From: an uncultured Flavobacteriaceae bacterium
GTDB lineage: Bacteria > Bacteroidota > Bacteroidia > Flavobacteriales > Flavobacteriaceae
Assembly (NCBI GenBank): GCA_938020445.1
Contig: CALIIC010000159.1
Location: forward strand, 1 to 38,117
Reading direction: 5' to 3'
DNA length: 38,117 bases
Numbering within the stretch: the first letter of the stretch is position 1; each line of letters begins with the position of its first letter. The position numbers and the translations under genes are program-made. This document shows positions 25,502 to 32,844 of the stretch, piece after piece. The notes under the pieces were generated by a model, which was given only the letters and a program-made list of their open reading frames with translations, did not search any database and was not told where the DNA came from.

Positions 25502-25523
25502 CGCCAAGGAGGTTTTCTGAACC

Positions 25524-25557
25524 AAAAAGATCGCATCAATTGGGAATTGATGCGATC
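25524..25557 (-). terminator. Terminator of the carboxypeptidase-regulatory-domain gene
   Basis: The perfect 13-base stem GATCGCATCAATT / AATTGATGCGATC with a GGG loop (25529-25557) is followed on the minus strand by five Ts. It lies 23 bases past the stop at 25581. Confidence 0.9.
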
Positions 25558-25580
25558 CTATTTATTGACGGAACAATTTT

Positions 25581-27113
25581 TTATTTTGCCTCCTGGTCTA
25601 TGGAGGTAAACTCTTTGATTGCCTGGTTCGGCTCTATAATATTGTACCCTTTCCAAAACTCCGGATCGTAATTGGCCATGTAGGTCGGCAATACGTTGTT
25701 GTGTTCTTTGAAGGCCTCGTATTGGGCCGTGCTAATAGGGGTATCATCAAAAACAACCAATTCATATCGATTTCGATTTCCAAAGGCGGCATCGACCTTT
25801 AACGACAGTTCGTTTTGCTTTCTACGGCCTTTTACATTTTTGTTCTTTTCTATAATCTTCAGCGGCCTTTTAACTCCCGCCCGTATGCCTTTCTCGATAT
25901 TGTAGTATCCTAGACTGTATTTTTGATCTTTGCCTTTGGTAAAAATAATTTGCCCCTTGGCCAAGTACTCTTTCAGCGAGATTCCCAGGAGACCAAAGTT
26001 TCGAAGGTTTTTTACATTTTCAAAATCCATTCGCACCAAGGCAAAATCATCCGAGTTGATATAGAGTTTTCCCTTATAATCTTCAGAACGTTTGGGGGTG
26101 AAGCTGATAACGTATACGGCAGCATCTCCCAAATAGGTAAAATCTTCCAATACGAGGTCGTAGCGCCCAGTCTTAAACAGCACATTATAATCGCTCTTTT
26201 TGAAAATAGGGAGGTTCCCATAAAGGTTTCCCAAGGTTTCCCGTTTGTACTTCGCAAAGAACTTTTTACGATCTTCCTTGGCCTTTTTCTCGTCTTCCAA
26301 TTTTTTATTCAAGGCAGCCACATCCGTAGAATCCACATCTGCTTCGAACAGCTCATCACCCTGCACTTTGGTGCCGAAAAGTCCCGATTTTATTTTAAAA
26401 TAAGAATCGGTCTTTACATTTTCTTTGATGATTTTATTGAATTTCTCTTCCAAATCTTCGTAATTCACTTCAAGGCTTTTGTCATAGAGTTCGGAAGCCT
26501 TGATCAAATCGAGTTTTTGCTCTTCGGCATCGTCCCCGCCATAGAGATCTCCCAACACTTCTGTATAATAGGTATTGCTTTTAGGGATTTCACGAATTAG
26601 GTTATCTATAAACTCTTTATTGAATTCTTTGATCGTGGATTTCTTCAGCACATAATCGGTCTTGATAATATTGTTATAATAGGTTTCCCTCAGAAAGATG
26701 CGCTTTTTGGCAAAGCCATCATGGTAGTTTTGACCGATGTTTTTTTCAACTTCTTCCAGAATTTCCTCAGGGGTATAGTTTTTATTTGTTACGATGACCG
26801 GGTTGAGCTCAATGGCTTTGGCCGCCAATAAGATGACCCCTTCGGTAAACTCATTTAAAGGCTTTCCTATGGATCCATAACCGATACAGGAAATCAATAA
26901 AGAATCTGTTTCCTTAATAGAGTTGTCTAGTTGAAATGAAAAACGCCCTTCTTCGTTTGAAACTGTCCACTTATCATTCAGTTGCAAGGTTACATAGGGT
27001 ACGGGCTTCTGAGTGGCCGAATCAAGAATAATCGAATTCAAGGTCTGCGCCTGAATAGACGCTCCCAAGAACAGAAAAAATAGAGAAATTGCTACTAGTA
27101 AAAATCGAGGCAT
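25581..27113 (-). CDS. Exported protein with carboxypeptidase-regulatory-like N-terminal domain
   Basis: The start at 27113 (MPRFLLVAISLFFLFLGASI, then QAQ) gives a clean signal peptide and 510 residues; the frame is open to 27155 but adds 14 residues before the signal. Residues about 24-105 are a CarboxypepD_reg-like beta domain (LNSIILDSATQKPVPYVTLQ, SNEEGRFSF). The rest is a conserved Bacteroidota region with the start of a helical part (YTPEEILEEVEKNI) and later beta-rich sequence (LVLEDFTYLGDAAVYVISFT, LYINSDDFALVRMDFEN), like the front part of DUF5686-type surface proteins but without their long barrel. The role is unknown; it is probably periplasmic or associated with the outer membrane. 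It is flanked by a strong terminator. Confidence 0.72.
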   Translation of the reverse strand: MPRFLLVAISLFFLFLGASIQAQTLNSIILDSATQKPVPYVTLQLNDKWTVSNEEGRFSFQLDNSIKETDSLLISCIGYGSIGKPLNEFTEGVILLAAKAIELNPVIVTNKNYTPEEILEEVEKNIGQNYHDGFAKKRIFLRETYYNNIIKTDYVLKKSTIKEFNKEFIDNLIREIPKSNTYYTEVLGDLYGGDDAEEQKLDLIKASELYDKSLEVNYEDLEEKFNKIIKENVKTDSYFKIKSGLFGTKVQGDELFEADVDSTDVAALNKKLEDEKKAKEDRKKFFAKYKRETLGNLYGNLPIFKKSDYNVLFKTGRYDLVLEDFTYLGDAAVYVISFTPKRSEDYKGKLYINSDDFALVRMDFENVKNLRNFGLLGISLKEYLAKGQIIFTKGKDQKYSLGYYNIEKGIRAGVKRPLKIIEKNKNVKGRRKQNELSLKVDAAFGNRNRYELVVFDDTPISTAQYEAFKEHNNVLPTYMANYDPEFWKGYNIIEPNQAIKEFTSIDQEAK

Positions 27114-27295
27114 ATGTGCTTTAATTAGTATGGATACCAAAAAAAAGGATAGCATTTCAACTAGACCTGCTTTTTTTGATTTCCTTAATATGATTTTATT
27201 GTTTTTTTAACGAAACCCAGTGTTTCATCTAGGGGTAGACTGATCTGTAGCTATTTTGTTACGATCCATTAAAAATTTGAGAAAAACTTAAGAAC

Positions 27296-27454
27296 TTAGT
27301 GACAGCCACAGTCATTTTGGCCACAAGCTTTGCCAAGGCCTTTTTTTTCGTTTTTAGAAGCAAAGAGCGCCTTGGGCAAAAAGAACTTTTTAAGGATATA
27401 ACCCACAGCTATTATCAAAATAATATATACCAATACGGTTTGTAGAAGTGCCAT
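27296..27454 (-). CDS. FeoB-associated Cys-rich small membrane protein
   Basis: A 52-residue protein starts on the base directly after the FeoB stop codon (TAA then ATG). It has one N-terminal transmembrane helix (LQTVLVYIILIIAVGYIL, about 4-21), a basic segment, and a Cys/His tail KACGQNDCGCH with Cys44, Cys49, Cys51 and His52. This matches the small 'FeoB-associated Cys-rich membrane protein' family, which takes the place of FeoC in many Bacteroidota. It could bind iron delivered by FeoB or steady the FeoB complex. The gene is too short for many ORF callers. Confidence 0.85.
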   Translation of the reverse strand: MALLQTVLVYIILIIAVGYILKKFFLPKALFASKNEKKGLGKACGQNDCGCH

Positions 27455-29698
27455 TTATTTTAATATCTGATAGGCGATTAAAGCAACAATATACGCAAAA
27501 ACACTCATAAAGACCAGTTGAAAGGCGGGCCATTTCCAGCTATTGGTCTCTCTTTTTACAACCGCCAAGGTACTCATACATTGCATTGCAAAGGCGTAAA
27601 ATAGCAAAAGGGAAATTCCGGATGCCAAGTTAAACAGTGGTTTTTTGGTGTCGGTGTTTACCTCGGCGGCCATGCGTTCGGTGATGGTCTCGGTATTTTC
27701 CTCGGCACTATCCACACTGTAAATAGTTGCCAGAGTGCCCACGAAGACCTCTCTTGCGGCGAAAGAAGTCAATACGGCGATTCCTATTTTCCAATCGTAG
27801 CCCAATGGTTTTACTACCGGTTCAATCGCCTTTCCCATATACCCCATATAGGAGTTTTCTAATTTAAAACTTGAGATTTCCTGGTTTTTGAACTTCTCAA
27901 AAAGCGCAGTCTTTCGAAGTTTCAAGGAATCTGCAAAATTTATTTCCCCTTTCTTATAAACTCCTTTTTGAACGCTATCGATCAATCCGTTTTCATAACG
28001 GGTTAAACTATCGGTCAAAACCGTCTGGTTAAAAGGCAAGAGCCCTTCTTTTTCAATACGTTTTTTCACGATGGTATCTGCCTCTTTAAAATTATCGGAA
28101 ATACCATTGGATCCTAAAAACCATAGAATAATCGAAATGGCAAGAATAATTTTCCCGGCACCCATTACAAAACTCTTGGTCTTTTCCCAAACCGTGAAAG
28201 CTACGTTTTTCACCAATGGTAGTTTATAACTGGGCATTTCAACCACAAAAAACGAACGGCTTTTGATTTTCAAAATCTTGTTCAAGATCATCGCCGATAA
28301 AATGGCTGCACCAAACCCAATAAGGTACAGCAGCATAAGGGTCAATGCCTGATAACTTAAACCAAGAAAGCGCCCTTCTGGAATTACCAGGGCAATGATG
28401 ATCAAGTACACAGGCAACCTGGCGGAGCAAGTGGTAAACGGGGTTACCAAAATAGTGATAAGGCGTTCTTTCCAATTTTCGATGGTCCGTGTGGCCATAA
28501 CAGCGGGTATGGCACAGGCAGTACCAGAAATTAGGGGCACTACACTTTTACCACTGAGCCCAAAAGGACGCATTACCTTATCCATCAAAAAGACAACCCT
28601 GCTCATATATCCGGTTTCCTCCAAAAGCGCTATAAACAAAAACAAGAAAGCAATTTGCGGTATAAAAATTACAATACCTCCGATTCCGGATAAAATTCCT
28701 TCGGCCAATAAATCGGTAAACACTCCCGGTGGAAGTGCACCTTTTACCCATCCGCTCGCCGAGGCGAACAACCCTTCAATCAAATCTTGTGGATAGCCGC
28801 TCCAATCATAAATCGCTTGAAAAATAGCCAATAAAATGACCAGAAAAATGACATACCCGAATACTTTATGGGTCAATACCCGATCAAGGCGTGCCCGAAT
28901 ACCTGTTGCCGCATTCGAATCTACTTTATAACCACTTTTGAGCACCTCGTTAATAAACTGATACCGAAGAATGGTTTCTTTCTGCTGTAGGCGTTTAAGC
29001 TCGCTGTTCGATTTGGTAAAAAAGGATGACTTGTCATTGATCATGGCCTTATTGATCGACATAAAATTGACATCCTGCGTAATAACCAACCACAACTTAT
29101 ACAGATCTTGCTTGGGGAAGACCTGCTTAAGATTGTCAAAATAGGCCGTATCAATTGCCGTGGTATCTACTGCGGGCTTTCTTGAAAGCGTTTTGTAATC
29201 GATGATCAATTGTTTTAAATCGTCGATTCCGGTTTCTTTACGCGTACTTACCAAGGCGATTTTGGTATCCAGTTTATCTTCTAACACCGGAATATTAATG
29301 GTAATACCGGTCCGCGCCATGCGATCGGCCATATTGATGACCAAGATAGTAGGTATTCGAAGGTCTTTAATTTGAGTGAACAACAGCAGATTCCGTTTCA
29401 AGTTCTCCACATCGCTCACTACTACTGCTACATCTGGGTGATCTTTGTCGTTTTTATTGAGCAATAGTTCAACCGCTACACTCTCGTCCAAAGAAGTGGT
29501 ATTAAGGCTATAGGTACCCGGTAAATCTAAAATATGTGCTTTAACGCCCCTGGGAAGCTTGCAGACACCTTCTTTCTTTTCAACTGTAATGCCAGGATAA
29601 TTTCCAACCTTTTGCTTCAGTCCAGTTAATTGATTGAATACAGAGGTCTTTCCTGTATTGGGGTTTCCGATGAGCGCTACTTTTATCTGCTTGCTCAT
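27455..29698 (-). CDS. feoB: Ferrous iron transporter FeoB
   Basis: This 747-residue inner-membrane protein imports Fe(II). The N-terminal G domain shows G1 GNPNTGKT (11-18), G3 DLPG (58-61) and G4 NMAD (122-125), followed by a helical GDI-like spacer. The membrane part has the duplicated Gate regions, with SGTACAIPAVMATR holding the conserved Cys and a second half containing FAAREVFVGTLATIYS. About 90 residues between the two halves are hydrophilic, as is common in this group. The start overlaps the feoA stop by 4 bases (ATGA) and the small Cys-rich gene begins directly at its stop. Full length, with no damage seen. Confidence 0.97.
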   Translation of the reverse strand: MSKQIKVALIGNPNTGKTSVFNQLTGLKQKVGNYPGITVEKKEGVCKLPRGVKAHILDLPGTYSLNTTSLDESVAVELLLNKNDKDHPDVAVVVSDVENLKRNLLLFTQIKDLRIPTILVINMADRMARTGITINIPVLEDKLDTKIALVSTRKETGIDDLKQLIIDYKTLSRKPAVDTTAIDTAYFDNLKQVFPKQDLYKLWLVITQDVNFMSINKAMINDKSSFFTKSNSELKRLQQKETILRYQFINEVLKSGYKVDSNAATGIRARLDRVLTHKVFGYVIFLVILLAIFQAIYDWSGYPQDLIEGLFASASGWVKGALPPGVFTDLLAEGILSGIGGIVIFIPQIAFLFLFIALLEETGYMSRVVFLMDKVMRPFGLSGKSVVPLISGTACAIPAVMATRTIENWKERLITILVTPFTTCSARLPVYLIIIALVIPEGRFLGLSYQALTLMLLYLIGFGAAILSAMILNKILKIKSRSFFVVEMPSYKLPLVKNVAFTVWEKTKSFVMGAGKIILAISIILWFLGSNGISDNFKEADTIVKKRIEKEGLLPFNQTVLTDSLTRYENGLIDSVQKGVYKKGEINFADSLKLRKTALFEKFKNQEISSFKLENSYMGYMGKAIEPVVKPLGYDWKIGIAVLTSFAAREVFVGTLATIYSVDSAEENTETITERMAAEVNTDTKKPLFNLASGISLLLFYAFAMQCMSTLAVVKRETNSWKWPAFQLVFMSVFAYIVALIAYQILK

Positions 29699-29940
29699 AA
29701 GGGGGAAGAATCTTGGATCAGGTCAAGTTCGATCAGCTTGGCCATGGAGCGCCGAATCGCAATATGGGATCCATTTACATTAATATATATTGGGTCTTTT
29801 AAGGGTGCTATCTGTACCAACTCAACTTTATTGCCCGGTAGGCAACCCAGTTCCAGTAATTTTATGGGAAGTATATCGTCTGAGAATTCTTTGATAATTC
29901 CTATTTCCCCAGGTTTGAGATGTGCTACGGTAGTACTCAA
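29695..29940 (-). CDS. feoA: FeoA-family ferrous iron transport accessory protein
   Basis: This 81-residue cytoplasmic SH3-like protein shows LKPGEIGIIKEF, LPIKLLELGCLPGNKVELVQ and YINVNGSHIAIRRSMAKLIE, the family's three conserved blocks. It supports FeoB activity, probably by binding its G domain. Its stop overlaps the feoB start by 4 bases. The same SH3-like domain type forms the C-terminus of the DtxR-family regulator at 327-983. Confidence 0.95.
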   Translation of the reverse strand: MSTTVAHLKPGEIGIIKEFSDDILPIKLLELGCLPGNKVELVQIAPLKDPIYINVNGSHIAIRRSMAKLIELDLIQDSSPL

Positions 29941-29945
29941 TATTA

Positions 29946-29976
29946 TTTAGATTGATTTTAAGTAAGGGCAAAAATA
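29946..29976 (-). promoter_or_regulatory. feoAB promoter with possible DtxR-family site
   Basis: On the minus strand TATTTTTG (29976-29969) is an exact -7 box, about 30 bases before the feoA ATG; the -33 element is unclear. Just downstream of it, TTTAGA-TTGA-TTTTAA (29946-29961) has one perfect half-site and one 4-of-6 half-site of the palindrome seen at 263-280, with the same 4-base spacer. Control by the DtxR-family protein is a hypothesis. Confidence 0.4.
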
Positions 29977-30089
29977 GACAAATTGAGCTGGTTTATTTGC
30001 TAAAAATCAAAAAAACTCTTCCCCGGCCCTTGTTCGGATATCGATTGGAAGAATTAATACCCATTACGAATGCCCAAAAACCTGCGCAG

Positions 30090-30761
30090 CTATTCATATG
30101 ATGCTTTTAGTACCTCCAAATCTTTGAGCAGGCGTGTAATTTCCTCTTTGTCGGTGCCGTCGTAAAAACCGCGTACTTGTCGCTCCTTATCGACCAAAAT
30201 AAAATTCTCCGTATGAATCATATCAAACGGGCCACCATCACCATCAGTCTTAACGGCCATATATGATTTACGGGCTAGTTCATAGATTTGTTTCTTATCG
30301 CCCGTGACCAAATTCCATTTTGAATCGTTTACTCCTTTTTCGACTGCGTATTTTTTAAGTTGGGCCACCGAGTCGATTTCAGGAGTGACCGAATGGGATA
30401 GTAAGAGCACTTCTTGATCCTTCATGATTTTTTGCTGTATATCGGCCATATTTTTGGTCATGATCGGGCATATGGTCGGGCAAGTAGTGAAGAAAAAGTC
30501 GGCTATGTAAATAGTACCCTTGTAATCCTCTTGTGTAATCGTACGGCCATTTTGATTGGTTAGGGAAAAGTCGGCAATACGATGGTATTTTTTTTTGAAC
30601 TGCAAGGAGCTATCGACCAATTCCGAATTCACCATATTGGGTTGATAAACCGGAAGCTTTTTAGGTGGTTGCAGCGCATTGTAAAAAAGGAAAATGATTA
30701 CTGTGGAAAGAAAGAAAAGTACAATTCCGAAAAATTTATACTTTGCAAAGAAAGACAGCAT
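30090..30761 (-). CDS. SCO1/SenC-family copper chaperone
   Basis: This 223-residue protein is anchored by one N-terminal helix (about 11-29), with a thioredoxin-like domain in the periplasm. Copper ligands are visible: Cys94 and Cys98 in CPTIC, and His183 in DMIHTENF. The pattern DFFFTTCPTICPIM and a later FYDGTD are typical. SCO proteins deliver Cu to the CuA site of cytochrome oxidase or protect it by thiol chemistry. It diverges from rseP and has a very good promoter. No oxidase genes are in the window. Confidence 0.93.
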   Translation of the reverse strand: MLSFFAKYKFFGIVLFFLSTVIIFLFYNALQPPKKLPVYQPNMVNSELVDSSLQFKKKYHRIADFSLTNQNGRTITQEDYKGTIYIADFFFTTCPTICPIMTKNMADIQQKIMKDQEVLLLSHSVTPEIDSVAQLKKYAVEKGVNDSKWNLVTGDKKQIYELARKSYMAVKTDGDGGPFDMIHTENFILVDKERQVRGFYDGTDKEEITRLLKDLEVLKASYE

Positions 30762-30772
30762 ACTCTTTTTGA

Positions 30773-30804
30773 CAAAGATACGTTATGCCAAGAGGGCTTT
30801 CAAA
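30773..30804 (-). promoter_or_regulatory. Promoter of the SCO-family gene
   Basis: On the minus strand TTTG (30804-30801), a 20-base gap and TATCTTTG (30780-30773) form a textbook Bacteroidota promoter, ending 12 bases before the ATG. Confidence 0.7.
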
Positions 30805-30887
30805 CATTTGCCCTTGGCGAGGTACTAAAACTTTCTTAAATACTTTGCCGCTGAATTAGTTTCTTTTTTTAAGAGACCGTAAAGCCT

Positions 30888-30895
30888 TACTTTTG
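30888..30895 (+). promoter_or_regulatory. Promoter -7 box of rseP
   Basis: TACTTTTG is an exact -7 match 26 bases before the rseP ATG. The -33 region is only T-rich (30861-30870). Confidence 0.5.
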
Positions 30896-30921
30896 TGCGT
30901 TTTTAAGAGATAAAATAACAG

Positions 30922-32241
30922 ATGACATTAGCGATACAAATCATACAATTTATTATCATCATCTCCATTTTGGTGATTCTTCACGAATTTGGCCATTTTT
31001 TACCGGCGCGCTGGTTCAAGACCAAAGTAGAGAAGTTCTATCTTTTCTTTGATTGGAAATTTTCGCTCTTTAAGAAGAAAATCGGTGAAACGGAATACGG
31101 CATCGGCTGGCTTCCTTTGGGAGGCTATGTGAAAATCGCCGGAATGATCGATGAGAGTATGGATACCGAGCAAATGAACCAAGAACCGCAACCTTGGGAA
31201 TTTCGGAGCAAGCCTGCTTGGCAACGATTAATTATTATGTTGGGCGGGGTCACCGTTAATTTCTTCTTGGCCTGGATTATTTATTCGATGTTATTGTTCA
31301 GCAATGGCGACACTTATATTCCCGCCGACAGCTTAAAATATGGTATTCTAGTAGATTCTGTAGGCCAGCAATTGGGCTTGGAGACGGGAGATCAGATTTT
31401 GGCGGTCGATGGTAAAAAAACGAAAAAGTTCAATGATGCCCTACTTCAAATAATTCTTGGAGACGATGTAACGGTGCGTCGAGATGGGAAAGAAATAACG
31501 GTTCCGCTATCGGATGAAGGAAAAGCAACCGTGTTTAAACAAAAAGGAAGAAATTTCCTGAGCTACCGTTCCAAACCGATTATCGAGTTAGTGAGTCCAG
31601 AATCGATCGCTGAAAAGGCAGGCATGCTTCCGGGAGATGAAATTACAAAGGTAGGTACGGAAAAAATTGAGTTTTGGGATCAGTTTCGTAATAAGATAGG
31701 CACCTCTTCGGGAGAGGCGATCTCTATTGAAGTAAAGCGTAACGGGGAGACCAAAAACCTATCTTTAAACGTTCCGAAAGAAGGCATGATCGGTGTTCAA
31801 TTAGACTTTCAAGATTTGCGGGTAACTGATGAGTACGGGTTTTTAGCTTCTATACCTGGTGGTTTCAACAGAACTATCAAAGTGCTTACCGATCAGGTAC
31901 GCCAATTCAAAGTGATTTTCAACTCAAAAACGGAGGCCTATAAGCAAGTAAAAGGCCCCATCGGTATTGTTGAGATGATGTCGCCTACATGGGATTGGAA
32001 CTTCTTCTGGAATTTTCTCGCTATGTTTTCGGTATGGTTGGCCTTTGTAAACTTATTGCCGATTCCGGCATTGGACGGGGGACACGTTATGTTTTTACTC
32101 TATGAAATTATATCTGGTAGACCGCCCAGCCAAAAGGTTTTGGAGACGGGCCAAATCATTGGTTTTGTAATTATAATGGGGCTCATGGCCGTTATTTTTG
32201 GGAACGATATTTGGAACATTATCAAGCGTTTTATCGAATAG
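30922..32241 (+). CDS. rseP: RIP site-2 zinc metalloprotease RseP
   Basis: This 439-residue inner-membrane protease has the zinc motif HEFGH at 21-25 in the first helix and the third ligand in LLPIPALDGGH near residues 380-395. Two PDZ-type domains lie between them: a weak one (ILVDSVGQQLGLETGDQILA) and a clear one (LVSPESIAEKAGMLPGDEIT). It cleaves membrane-bound anti-sigma factors after a first cut in the periplasm. The ECF/anti-sigma pair at 24021-25345 is a possible client, though most genomes have several. Start ATG 30922 gives the first helix directly. Full length. Confidence 0.95.
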   Translation: MTLAIQIIQFIIIISILVILHEFGHFLPARWFKTKVEKFYLFFDWKFSLFKKKIGETEYGIGWLPLGGYVKIAGMIDESMDTEQMNQEPQPWEFRSKPAWQRLIIMLGGVTVNFFLAWIIYSMLLFSNGDTYIPADSLKYGILVDSVGQQLGLETGDQILAVDGKKTKKFNDALLQIILGDDVTVRRDGKEITVPLSDEGKATVFKQKGRNFLSYRSKPIIELVSPESIAEKAGMLPGDEITKVGTEKIEFWDQFRNKIGTSSGEAISIEVKRNGETKNLSLNVPKEGMIGVQLDFQDLRVTDEYGFLASIPGGFNRTIKVLTDQVRQFKVIFNSKTEAYKQVKGPIGIVEMMSPTWDWNFFWNFLAMFSVWLAFVNLLPIPALDGGHVMFLLYEIISGRPPSQKVLETGQIIGFVIIMGLMAVIFGNDIWNIIKRFIE

Positions 32242-32286
32242 TTTTAGTTCTATCTTTGATGAAGGTTTAAATCACCCCCAATTTTG

Positions 32287-32317
32287 TTTGGGGAAATTGA
32301 AAAAACGATTATATTTG
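32287..32317 (+). promoter_or_regulatory. Promoter of tRNA-Asn
   Basis: TTTG at 32287-32290, a 19-base gap and TATATTTG at 32310-32317 match the consensus exactly. Transcription would begin about 25-30 bases before the tRNA. Confidence 0.7.
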
Positions 32318-32349
32318 CACCCGCTAAATCATTAATTAGCGCGTTATTT

Positions 32350-32423
32350 TCCTCCTTAGCTCAGTTGGTTAGAGCATCTGACTGTTAATCAGAGGGTCCT
32401 TGGTTCGAGCCCAAGAGGGGGAG
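32350..32423 (+). tRNA. tRNA-Asn (GUU anticodon)
   Basis: The 74-base cloverleaf has acceptor TCCTCCT pairing with AGGGGGA, a D-arm with AGCTCAGTTGGTTAGAGC, an anticodon loop CTGTTAA (anticodon GTT), and a T-arm CTTGG-TTCGAGC-CCAAG. The discriminator base is G. The 3' CCA is not encoded (CAA follows), so it must be added after transcription. Confidence 0.95.
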
Positions 32424-32426
32424 CAA

Positions 32427-32453
32427 AAAACCGGTCATATGACCGGTTTTTTT
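32427..32453 (+). terminator. Terminator of tRNA-Asn
   Basis: The perfect palindrome AAAACCGGTC-ATAT-GACCGGTTTT is followed by three further Ts, starting 4 bases after the tRNA. Confidence 0.88.
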
Positions 32454-32471
32454 GTTTTAAGGATTCTTGGC

Positions 32472-32774
32472 ATGCAGCATTGCGTTTATATTTTACACTC
32501 TCCAAAGCTAAATAGATTCTATACAGGTGAAACGGCCAACTTAGAAACCAGGCTGGAATTTCATGCCAATGCCACTACCAACAAATTTACCGGGAAGGCC
32601 AATGATTGGCAATTATTCTTAAAAATCAGCTGCACAACAAAAAAACAGGCCACAGCCATTGAAGCCCATATAAAAAGAATGAAGAGCAGCACCTATATCA
32701 AAAATTTAAAAAAGTATCCGGAAATGGTAGAAAAACTACTCCTAAAATATGCCAGTGAATCAGCGCCCCGATAG
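32472..32774 (+). CDS. GIY-YIG domain putative endonuclease
   Basis: ATG 32472 starts a 100-residue protein; the frame is open back to 32400 but that part lies in the tRNA and its terminator. The GIY-YIG fold is shown by CVYILHSPKLNRFYTGET (VYIL as the GIY strand, FYTGET as the YIG strand), then LETRLEFHAN with the conserved Arg, and a closing helix EAHIKRMKSSTYIKNL with the conserved Glu. Small single-domain members like this are common in Bacteroidota and often lie beside tRNA genes. Their role is unknown (repair, or a mobile or selfish trait). Its end overlaps a palindrome that includes the stop codon. Confidence 0.85.
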   Translation: MQHCVYILHSPKLNRFYTGETANLETRLEFHANATTNKFTGKANDWQLFLKISCTTKKQATAIEAHIKRMKSSTYIKNLKKYPEMVEKLLLKYASESAPR

Positions 32775-32781
32775 CTATCGG
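32768..32781. repeat. Perfect palindrome at the end of the GIY-YIG gene
   Basis: CCGATAGCTATCGG is a 14-base perfect palindrome that includes the GIY-YIG stop codon, inside a longer GC-rich stretch (GCGCC ... GGCGC, 32764-32789). A related CCCGAT half-copy follows at 32806. Similar palindromes may recur next to other GIY-YIG genes. Confidence 0.5.
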
Positions 32782-32844
32782 CTTGGCGCGAGCCCATTGC
32801 TTGTCCCGATTACTAAAGAGAATGTTTTGTATCCTTTATATGCC

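Noticed and set aside
25923-26600. Plus-strand open frame of 225 codons within the carboxypeptidase-regulatory-domain gene
   Set aside because: It is the complement of a well-supported gene with signal peptide and terminator; the peptide looks like an antisense shadow.
32263-32300. Hairpin CCCCAA/TTGGGG after rseP as a terminator
   Set aside because: It is not followed by a T run on the plus strand and overlaps the -33 element of the tRNA promoter.
32400-32471. Longer start for the GIY-YIG protein
   Set aside because: It would lie within tRNA-Asn and its terminator.
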